Below are positions 1 through 5,708 of a DNA stretch of 64,000 nt, piece after piece; the first letter of the stretch is position 1; the number at the start of each line of letters is the position of its first letter. Location: NCBI GenBank assembly GCA_017651265.1, contig JAGCDO010000026.1:62001-126000 (forward strand). The letters run 5' to 3'. The position numbers were made by a program, and so were the translations under genes. A model generated the notes under the pieces. It saw nothing but the letters and a program-made list of their open reading frames with translations. It had not been told where the DNA came from and ran no database searches. The DNA comes from Prevotella sp. Its GTDB lineage: Bacteria; Bacteroidota; Bacteroidia; Bacteroidales; Bacteroidaceae.

Positions 1-1
1 G

Positions 2-490
2 ATGATTGACAAGGTGACGTGGGAGAAAACCACCTTTGAACGACTGCCGTTTAAGTTCGAGGCAGGCACGCCCGACTTCGTGGCCACCCACGGTCTGGCC
101 ACCGCCATCGACTATATCCAATCCATCGGCTTCGACGCCATACAACAGCATGAGCAGGAGCTCACCCGCTACTGCATGCAACAACTCCTCACCATCCCCG
201 ACATCCATATCTACGGACCCCAACTTAAAGTTCAAAGTACAAAGTTCAAAGTTCAAAGTTCAAAGGACGCAGTAGTAAGTTTCAACCTCGGCTCCATCCA
301 CCACCTCGACGTCGGCACCCTGCTCGACCGTCTTGGCATAGCCGTCCGCACCGGTCATCACTGTGCGCAGCCCCTGATGGACCGTCTTGGCATCTCCGGA
401 ACCGTCCGCGCCTCCTTCGCCCTTTACAACACGAAGGAAGAGGTGGATGCCTTGGTGGCAGGCATCGAGCGCATCAGGAAAATGTTCTGA
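2..490 (+). CDS. sufS: SufS-type cysteine desulfurase, C-terminal part (gene starts before window)
   Basis: PLP-dependent class V aminotransferase fold protein that takes sulfur from cysteine for Fe-S cluster assembly in the cytosol. Only the last 162 residues are present. The motif RTGHHCAQPLM near residue 117 is the SufS-type segment carrying the catalytic cysteine that holds the persulfide, and FEAGTPDF near residue 20 is also typical of the family. The first in-frame ATG is internal; the true start lies outside the window. A 14-residue stretch at about residues 75-88 (LKVQSTKFKVQSSK) is encoded by six 7-bp repeats and is foreign to the family; it falls between two normal segments and keeps frame because 42 is divisible by 3. 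Sulfur transfer may tolerate it because it looks like a surface loop. Family call is firm; activity of this allele is inferred. Confidence 0.9.
   Translation: MIDKVTWEKTTFERLPFKFEAGTPDFVATHGLATAIDYIQSIGFDAIQQHEQELTRYCMQQLLTIPDIHIYGPQLKVQSTKFKVQSSKDAVVSFNLGSIHHLDVGTLLDRLGIAVRTGHHCAQPLMDRLGISGTVRASFALYNTKEEVDALVAGIERIRKMF
225..266 (+). repeat. 7-bp repeat array (CAAAGTT family) inside sufS
   Basis: Six consecutive heptamers of the form CAAAGTT (variants TAAAGTT, CAAAGTA, CAAAGGA) lie inside the reading frame. They encode a 7-residue period (FKVQSSK). The same repeat family occurs in front of and behind genes in the next 2 kb. Confidence 0.9.
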
Positions 491-498
491 TAACCCCC

Positions 499-783
499 TT
501 AAGCCAGTAGTCTGCGGCATTTCTTCACGGCCACAACCAGCCACAGCAGTGCCACGGCACGCAGGACAAAGGCGTAACCCACGGGCATCACCCCTAAGAA
601 GAACGCCACCTGCGCCTCAATCAACGCCCATGTCTGGTGCATGTTCAAATCGCGCTCCAGCACCTGGGCGTAATACGTACGTAAAAGGTTCACCGGACGG
701 TTCACGCTCTCAGTAACCTTACTCATCATCTCTGCTACGAAGCGCCCACCACGTGAGCAGCTCAACACCATTTCCTTATTCAT
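499..783 (-). CDS. small conserved membrane protein, unknown function
   Basis: A 94-residue protein. The N-terminal half is polar (MNKEMVLSCSRGGRF start) and the C-terminal half carries a strongly hydrophobic stretch (about residues 57-85, VAFFLGVMPVGYAF and following) ending in a basic tail KKCRR, so one or two membrane segments with the tail in the cytoplasm. I recall similar short proteins in other Bacteroidales but know no function. It is convergent with sufS, 8 bases away. The start codon directly follows a CAAAGTT-type 7-bp repeat array, like several other genes in this window, which supports the chosen start. Not a shadow of another gene. Confidence 0.7.
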   Translation of the reverse strand: MNKEMVLSCSRGGRFVAEMMSKVTESVNRPVNLLRTYYAQVLERDLNMHQTWALIEAQVAFFLGVMPVGYAFVLRAVALLWLVVAVKKCRRLLA

Positions 784-888
784 AACTTTGAACTTTGAAC
801 TTTGAAATTTGAACTTTATGATTACCTTTGGTTCCTTAGTTCTTTGGTCTTTAATCCTTGGTCCTTTGGTTCCTTAGTCTTTTAAAAA
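784..888. repeat. 7-bp repeat array upstream of the 94-aa gene, followed by a CTTTGGT/CCTTAGT array
   Basis: Read on the minus strand, five heptamers AAAGTTC/AAATTTC lie directly before the ATG at 783-781. They are continued by the 17-mer TTGAACTTTATGATTAC (809-825, plus strand) that recurs at 1735-1751 and inverted at 1891-1907. From about 826 to 888 a second low-complexity array of 7-8 bp units (CTTTGGT, CCTTAGT, CTTTAAT) follows. Confidence 0.8.
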
Positions 889-997
889 CATGTTCTTCTG
901 TTATTATGTCTAAAAACCTGTTCTTTTGTCTTCGCTGCAAAATTACCATCCCTTTGTGCACAATAAGTTCACAAATTCCCCGTTTTTCTATAAAAAA

Positions 998-1025
998 CTT
1001 TAATCTTTAATGTTTAATCTTTAAT
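998..1025 (+). repeat. 7-bp repeat array (CTTTAAT) that forms the rnhB start region
   Basis: Four heptamers CTTTAAT/GTTTAAT. The last array bases AT plus the next G form the rnhB start codon at 1024. An in-array ATG at 1010 opens a 4-codon frame whose TAA overlaps the rnhB ATG as TAATG. Confidence 0.85.
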
Positions 1026-1659
1026 GTTAAAATCTCATTTTCACGAGGGCAAGATCGAGGCAGGCTGCGACGAGGCAGGTCGTGGCTGTCTGGCAGGCAG
1101 TGTCTATGCTGCGGCCGTGATCTTCCCAGCCGACTATCAGAATGAGGCGTTGAACGACTCGAAGCAGCTCACCGACAAGCGGCGGCATGAGCTGCGGGAG
1201 GTCATTCAGCGTGACGCCCTGGCCTGGGCAGTAGGCATTGTCACCCCCGAGGAGATCGACAAGATCAATATCCTCAACGCCTCCATCCTCGCCATGCACC
1301 GTGCCTTGGATCAGCTCAAGGTGCGCCCCGAGGCCATCATCGTCGATGGTAACCGCTTCAAGCCCTACTTTACCCCCGCGCCACCGCACCACCGCACCCC
1401 CATCCCCCACACCACCATTGTGAAAGGTGATGCCAAATATCTCTCCATCGCCGCCGCCAGCATCTTAGCCAAGACCTACCGTGATGACTATATGGACAAG
1501 TTGGCCGAGGAGTACCCGCAGTACGACTGGCAGCGCAACAAGGGCTATCCCACCAAGAAACACCGTGAGGCCATCAAGCTCCACGGCATCACCCCCTATC
1601 ACCGCAAGTCCTTCAACCTCCTTGGTAACGAAGAACTATCATTGAACTTTGAACTTTGA
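1024..1659 (+). CDS. rnhB: ribonuclease HII
   Basis: Cytosolic endonuclease that cuts the RNA strand of RNA-DNA hybrids and removes single ribonucleotides from DNA. The N-terminal motif AGCDEAGRGCLAG (around residues 17-29) holds the first acidic metal ligands; NDSKQLTDKRR and VDGNRFKPY are family motifs, and SIAAASILAKTYRDDYM supplies the late acidic ligand. At 211 residues it is slightly longer than usual. About ten extra residues (TPAPPHHRTP) sit between KPYF and IPHTTIVKG; they come from a short CACCGCAC tandem repeat and look like an in-frame insertion. The C-terminus (LSLNFEL) and the TGA stop are made by a 7-bp repeat array, and the start codon is the end of another. Identity is clear. 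Confidence 0.96.
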   Translation: MLKSHFHEGKIEAGCDEAGRGCLAGSVYAAAVIFPADYQNEALNDSKQLTDKRRHELREVIQRDALAWAVGIVTPEEIDKINILNASILAMHRALDQLKVRPEAIIVDGNRFKPYFTPAPPHHRTPIPHTTIVKGDAKYLSIAAASILAKTYRDDYMDKLAEEYPQYDWQRNKGYPTKKHREAIKLHGITPYHRKSFNLLGNEELSLNFEL

Positions 1660-1666
1660 ACTTTAA
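1642..1666 (+). repeat. 7-bp repeat array (TTGAACT) forming the rnhB 3' end
   Basis: Three heptamers TTGAACT and a degenerate fourth. The rnhB stop codon TGA (1657-1659) is part of a repeat unit. It is the CAAAGTT family read from the other strand. Confidence 0.85.
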
Positions 1667-1734
1667 CTACGTTGACTTTTGTCACGACTCGGCCAAATTG
1701 ATTCAAGCATCTTTGGCGCTCGCTGCTCCAAAAG

Positions 1735-1907
1735 TTGAACTTTATGATTACTCTTATATTTTGTATCCTCTTTTTCACTCTACGAATTAGACGAACCGTC
1801 GGTCTTTCAAAGCTAAGCAGCGAAAGATGTCTATTCATTTGGACCTGTCCCCCTCCCTTTGGGGGGTTGGTGTTGGCTCCTTATCGTAGTGTAATCATAA
1901 AGTTCAA
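1735..1907. repeat. 173-bp segment bounded by 17-bp perfect inverted repeats
   Basis: TTGAACTTTATGATTAC at 1735-1751 is exactly inverted at 1891-1907 (GTAATCATAAAGTTCAA). Between them lie ACTCTACGAATTAGACGAA (1777-1795, also found at 39883-39901) and a GC-rich palindrome of C and G runs (1849-1866) followed by GTTGGTGTTGGCTCC. There is no open reading frame of note. The layout suggests a small non-autonomous element or two nested ones; no target duplication was identified. Confidence 0.65.
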
Positions 1908-1933
1908 TGTTCAAAGTTCAAAGATCAAAGTTA
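1899..1933 (+). repeat. 7-bp repeat array (AAAGTTC) in front of the WYL regulator
   Basis: Five heptamers AAAGTTC, AATGTTC, AAAGTTC, AAAGATC, AAAGTTA end 3 bases before the ATG at 1937. The ATG at 1907 inside the array would add the residues MFKVQRSKLK, which are repeat-encoded, so the later start is preferred. Confidence 0.85.
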
Positions 1934-1936
1934 AAA

Positions 1937-2836
1937 ATGCGCCACGATAAACTAGAACGTCAGCTCGACCTTATGCTCCTCCTGGCAGGCAGCAGGGGCA
2001 TGCGGGTGGAAGATATCTGTGAACGACTCGATATCTCTCGCCGTAACTTCTATTACTATATGGAGTTCTTCCGCGACTGCGGCTTCATCGTTAACAAAAC
2101 AAGTGGTAGGTACAGCATCGACCGTGAGTCACCCTTCTTCAAACGTCTCATCGAGCGCGTCTCGTTCACCGAGGCCGAGCTCATCATCCTCCGCCGACTT
2201 GTCGAGAAGGTTGATGGACAGAACGCCGTGGTAGAGAAGCTCAGGGAGAAGTTAGGCGCAGCCATGGATTTCCAGATCCTCAACTTCAGCACCACCAACG
2301 ACCAGCAGGCCTTCATCATCAGTCAGCTGCACGAAGCCATTAAATACAAGCAGATGGCCGTGCTCAAAGGCTATTCCTCTCCCCACGGGCGCACGCAGCG
2401 CGACCGACTGGTGGAGCCTTTCCTCCTGATGAACGCCAATAACGAGGTGCGTTGCTACGAACCCGCCTCGGGCATGAACAAAACCTTTAAGATTGCCCGC
2501 ATTCAACAGGTGGAGCTGCTCAGTGAGAACTGGCAGCACGAAGCCGACCACCGCAGGATGTTCACCGATCTCTTCATGTTCAGTGGCGAGGAACGTCTGC
2601 CCATCCAGCTGCGCATGGGCACCTTAGCCCATAACCTCATGCTTGAGGAATACCCCCTCTCCTCAGAACACTTCGTGCAGGAAGACGATAAGCACTGGCT
2701 CCTCACCCTCGATGTCTGCAGCTATGCCGGCATCGGCCGTTTCGTCCTCGGTCTCTTCGAGGACATCGAAGTACTCGGTTCACCAGAGTTCATAAAGTAT
2801 TTGCAAGAGAAGATCAAGGGGTATCAGATAAAATAA
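1937..2836 (+). CDS. WYL-domain transcriptional regulator
   Basis: A 299-residue regulator. The N-terminal 60 residues form a winged helix-turn-helix of the DeoR/HTH_11 kind (VEDICERLDISRRNFYYYMEFF), followed by a spacer and a WYL domain (about residues 125-210, with LVEPFLLM, VRCYEPASG and FKIARIQQVELL) and a WCX-like C-terminal region. WYL domains often sense nucleic-acid or nucleotide ligands; the ligand here is unknown. It stands alone between rnhB and a protease gene, so the target is not obvious from context. The start at 1937 is chosen because everything upstream in frame is 7-bp repeat. Family assignment good, role open. Confidence 0.85.
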   Translation: MRHDKLERQLDLMLLLAGSRGMRVEDICERLDISRRNFYYYMEFFRDCGFIVNKTSGRYSIDRESPFFKRLIERVSFTEAELIILRRLVEKVDGQNAVVEKLREKLGAAMDFQILNFSTTNDQQAFIISQLHEAIKYKQMAVLKGYSSPHGRTQRDRLVEPFLLMNANNEVRCYEPASGMNKTFKIARIQQVELLSENWQHEADHRRMFTDLFMFSGEERLPIQLRMGTLAHNLMLEEYPLSSEHFVQEDDKHWLLTLDVCSYAGIGRFVLGLFEDIEVLGSPEFIKYLQEKIKGYQIK

Positions 2837-2855
2837 CTCCTTCTATGCGTTTCAA

Positions 2856-2921
2856 TTTGGGTATAGGAGAACGATCGTTTGGGTATAGGCGCATGATCGT
2901 TTGCGTATAGGCAATCGATGG
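2856..2921 (+). repeat. 22-bp tandem repeat, three copies (array A)
   Basis: Units at 2856-2877, 2878-2899 and 2900-2921 share TTTGGGTATAGG plus a variable stretch and a GATCG-like end. Copies 1 and 2 differ at 3 positions. Period and copy number match arrays at 43800 and 46943 although the sequence does not. Confidence 0.9.
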
Positions 2922-3027
2922 AAAAACGGCAGTTTTCTCCCTAAATCCTTATGGTTTTGGCCTGTAATTCCTATGATAAGACCCTCCAAAACATATGCCT
3001 TATACAGAAAGTTGACAGCAAATGGTT

Positions 3028-3051
3028 ACATGGTCACAGCTGTGACCATGT
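3028..3051. promoter_or_regulatory. 24-bp perfect palindrome, candidate operator
   Basis: ACATGGTCACAG is followed immediately by its reverse complement, with no spacer. The outer flanks repeat the theme (GGTTACATGG before, CATGTGACCG after). It lies about 180 bases upstream of the M6 protease promoter, and 190 bases after the WYL gene. Binding by a dimeric regulator is inference. Confidence 0.6.
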
Positions 3052-3064
3052 GACCGTTTCGCCT

Positions 3065-3105
3065 AAAGAAAAGTAAACTTTCCTTTTGCATTTTGCTCGC
3101 TAATT
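3065..3105 (+). repeat. 41-bp direct repeat, copy 1
   Basis: Identical to 3212-3252 by my base-by-base reading; it contains AAAGTAAACTTTCC and TTTTGCATTTTGC. Copy 2 carries the -33 element of the protease promoter; copy 1 has no matching TAnnTTTG at the right distance. Confidence 0.85.
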
Positions 3106-3211
3106 GCATAAAATCTTCGCGTTCGAGCAAACAAATATATTTGTTTCCTTCTCACTTACTCAGATTTTTCGTACCTTTGACTTTGCCGAAGGTACTCCCG
3201 CTCGAAAATGA

Positions 3212-3252
3212 AAAGAAAAGTAAACTTTCCTTTTGCATTTTGCTCGCTAATT
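3212..3252 (+). repeat. 41-bp direct repeat, copy 2
   Basis: Second copy, 147 bases downstream of the first. It ends 2 bases before the -7 element of the protease promoter, so the duplicated DNA includes the upstream half of a promoter. Confidence 0.85.
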
Positions 3253-3262
3253 CGTACCTTTG
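3231..3262 (+). promoter_or_regulatory. Bacteroidetes-type promoter of the first M6 protease gene
   Basis: TTTTG at 3231-3235 and TACCTTTG at 3255-3262 are 19 bases apart, matching the -33/-7 consensus of the Bacteroidetes primary sigma factor. The start codon follows 23 bases later. Confidence 0.8.
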
Positions 3263-3284
3263 CACCATATTAAAAATCTGTATT

Positions 3285-5513
3285 ATGAAAAAGCAAGCAT
3301 TCATTGTTTTGTGTATAGTGTTAGTCATGACTGCATGGGCTGTACCAGCGCAACGCGGATTATGGCGGGTGATTCATTTGACTGATGGTTCCATGGTAAG
3401 GGTGGAGTTGCGAGGCGATGAGAATAGTCATTGGTGGGAGGATTCTATTGGGAACCGATATTGTTCCCGAGGAAGGACGAAGGACGAAGGAGGAAGGAGA
3501 TATGATGCTGAGATTCGAGGAGTGTGGAGTGAGGAGTGTGGAGTGAGATATGATGATGAGATATGGGAAAAGATGGAGAAAAAGGATTGGAGCAAACGGC
3601 GCAATACCCGAAGGTATTCTCCTTCCTCCCTCCTCCTTCGTCCTTCCTCGAAGCATTCCTCCACTGTTCCCCTCCCTATGGAGGGGTCAGGGGTGGCTTC
3701 TTCTCCCCGCCGCGGTCTCATCATCCTTGCTTCATTTGCTGATCGTTCTTTTAAGAAGGAGCACACAAAAGAACTCTATGAGCGGATTGCCAATGAAGAA
3801 GGATTTGTGCATGAACTGGGCTTTAAAGGAAGTGTTCATGACTATTTTAAGGATCAGAGTGACGGACAGTTCCTGTTGGATTTCGATGTGGTGGGCCCTG
3901 TTCATCTGTCGCTCGATTATGCCTACTATGGTGAGAATGATGCTGATGGCCAGGACCTTCGTGCTGGGGAAATGATAGCAGAGGCCTGTAAACTGGCTGC
4001 AAAGGAAGTGGATTTTGCCGACTACGATTGGGATGGTGATGGTGTGGTGGAACAGGTAGTGGTTCTTTTTGCCGGTCAAGGGGAGCACTGCTGTGAAGAT
4101 GCGGCTACCATCTGGCCCCATGAGTACGAGTTGGAAGTCAGCGACTATGGTCGTACGTTACGCCTGGACGGTGTTACGATTTCTACCTACGCCTGCTGTT
4201 CGGAATTAGGACTTGGTGAAACGATAGATGGCATCGGTACGCTTTGTCATGAGTTCTCTCATTGTCTGGGCATCCCTGATATGTACGATACGGAAGATCA
4301 TGGTTGTTTCGGTATGTCTCGTTGGGACCTGATGGATTACGGCTGTTATAACGACAATGGTTTCTCTCCCTGCGGCTATACCAGTTATGAGCGTATGATA
4401 TGTGGGTGGAAACAGCCAGTGGTGCTTACCAACGACCAAGAGATCAGTAACATGAAACCCTTATCAGATGGCGGAAACACCTATATTATCTATAATGCGA
4501 ACAGTCCCAACGAGTTCTACCTGTTAGAGAACCGCCAACAAGTGGGGTGGGATAGTGCCTTGCCTGGTAGCGGACTGCTTGTGCTGCATGTTGATGAGGA
4601 TGAAGGGGCTTGGATAGAGAATAGGGTAAACACAGATCCTAACCATCCTCGTTGTACCATCTTCCATGCCGATAACGACAGCGGCACTTCTCTTTTGCAG
4701 CTTCACGGAGATCCTTATCCCTATAACGATAATAATAGTCTGACCGCCCTCTCCACTCCATCTGCTACCGTATTTAACAAGAGCGTGAGAGGAGATTACT
4801 ATATGCCTATGGCCATCACGTCTATTGTCCAACAGAATGGTTGTGTATCCTTTCAATATCAGACAACAGCAGCTGTGGCCAGTTCCGACGGAATTATCTT
4901 CCATGAGCATTTCAACGGTTGTGCCGGAAAAGGAGGAAACGACGGTAAGTGGAGTGGGAATATTGCGCTGGCTGCTTTCAAGGCCGATAATGAAGGATGG
5001 TCGGGAATCAAGTCTTTTGGTGCCAACCAGTGTGCGAAGTTCGGAACCACCTCTGCCCATGGCTTTGTCGTCACCCCGTCGATTTATCTCAACGGTGAGT
5101 ATGAACTCTCCTTTCTGGCTGCACCGTGGAATAATGAAGAGAACTTCATCTGGCTCGATGTTGAAAGCGGCACGGCTACCATAGCGAATCATGTCTTCGA
5201 CAGGATGAAAAGTCAGCAATGGAACGAACACCACACTACAATTACTGGTCATGGCTGGGTAAAGTTGTTATTCTACGGGAACAACAAACGATTCTTCCTG
5301 GATGAGGTAATGATCAGGAAGCGGGGTGGTATAACGACGGACAATACGGATACCGTACCATTAAAATCCGTTAACAACAGCGCAGGCCAAAACATAGATG
5401 AAAAAATCCATGAAGGATGGTTCACACCAGATGGAAGAAAGCTCAAAGGAGTGCCTACGAAGGCAGGAATGTACATACAAAACGGTCAAAAAACCATACG
5501 AAGAGTTCATTAA
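3285..5513 (+). CDS. secreted M6-family metalloprotease (protease 1)
   Basis: A 742-residue exported zinc protease. Signal peptide residues 1-21 (MKKQAFIVLCIVLVMTAWAV), propeptide to about 145, then the M6 (immune-inhibitor-A-like) catalytic domain with HEFSHCLGIPDMYD (zinc histidines near 322 and 326, catalytic Glu 323) and the Met-turn region WDLMDYG. After about residue 520 comes a jelly-roll-like domain, and the end (PDGRKLKGVPTKAGMYIQNGQK) resembles the short C-terminal secretion/anchoring motif common in Prevotella exported proteins. The propeptide is interrupted by 7-bp repeat arrays and a GC-rich palindrome, all in frame. Paralogue of the genes at 12812 and 15237. Start at 3285 fits the signal peptide and the promoter; upstream in-frame codons lie inside the promoter. 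Confidence 0.9.
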   Translation: MKKQAFIVLCIVLVMTAWAVPAQRGLWRVIHLTDGSMVRVELRGDENSHWWEDSIGNRYCSRGRTKDEGGRRYDAEIRGVWSEECGVRYDDEIWEKMEKKDWSKRRNTRRYSPSSLLLRPSSKHSSTVPLPMEGSGVASSPRRGLIILASFADRSFKKEHTKELYERIANEEGFVHELGFKGSVHDYFKDQSDGQFLLDFDVVGPVHLSLDYAYYGENDADGQDLRAGEMIAEACKLAAKEVDFADYDWDGDGVVEQVVVLFAGQGEHCCEDAATIWPHEYELEVSDYGRTLRLDGVTISTYACCSELGLGETIDGIGTLCHEFSHCLGIPDMYDTEDHGCFGMSRWDLMDYGCYNDNGFSPCGYTSYERMICGWKQPVVLTNDQEISNMKPLSDGGNTYIIYNANSPNEFYLLENRQQVGWDSALPGSGLLVLHVDEDEGAWIENRVNTDPNHPRCTIFHADNDSGTSLLQLHGDPYPYNDNNSLTALSTPSATVFNKSVRGDYYMPMAITSIVQQNGCVSFQYQTTAAVASSDGIIFHEHFNGCAGKGGNDGKWSGNIALAAFKADNEGWSGIKSFGANQCAKFGTTSAHGFVVTPSIYLNGEYELSFLAAPWNNEENFIWLDVESGTATIANHVFDRMKSQQWNEHHTTITGHGWVKLLFYGNNKRFFLDEVMIRKRGGITTDNTDTVPLKSVNNSAGQNIDEKIHEGWFTPDGRKLKGVPTKAGMYIQNGQKTIRRVH
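3470..3710 (+). repeat. in-frame cluster of repeat elements inside the protease 1 propeptide
   Basis: Array GAGGAAG/GACGAAG (3470-3504) and array GAGGAGT/GTGGAGT (3518-3552) each end in GAGATATGATG. An inverted TCCTTCC/TCCTTCG array follows at about 3619-3650 and a GC-rich palindrome (CCCCTCC, TAT, GGAGGGG) at about 3668-3685. Between the arrays lies what seems to be original propeptide (YDDEIWEKMEKKDW). Confidence 0.85.
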
Positions 5514-5612
5514 AAAGTGCATATATATATAATAAGGTATTGTCATTTCCGCACCAAATCGCCCCCTTTTTTCATCTTTTTTTAATAAAAAACGCAATTT
5601 TTCAACAGAATG

Positions 5613-5644
5613 TTTTGTGTATAACAAAATTCTCCTTATATTTG
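5613..5644 (+). promoter_or_regulatory. promoter of the first susC/susD operon
   Basis: TTTTG (5613-5617), 19 bases, TATATTTG (5637-5644). The leader to the ATG at 5709 is about 58 bases and very A/T-rich. Confidence 0.8.
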
Positions 5645-5708
5645 CAAATTGTAACAATATAGATTATTTAATTAATTTAATTTTATAATAACTAACGAGA
5701 GGATATTT

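Larger units (their letters stand above)
2837..3284. other. 448-bp intergenic region with tandem, palindromic and direct repeats
   Basis: No gene is supported here. It contains a 22-bp tandem triplet (2856-2921), a 24-bp perfect palindrome (3028-3051), a 41-bp direct repeat (3065-3105 and 3212-3252) and the promoter of the following M6 protease gene. The frame open from 3093 into the protease is only the upstream extension of that gene and lies across the promoter. Confidence 0.8.

Noticed and set aside
1735..1950. Short open frame MNFMITLIFCILFF on the plus strand
   Set aside because: Starts at TTG in a repeat, runs across dispersed repeats and overlaps the WYL gene; no support as a protein.
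3093..3284. Upstream extension of the first M6 protease
   Set aside because: Covers the promoter and a direct repeat, and would bury the signal peptide at residue 65.
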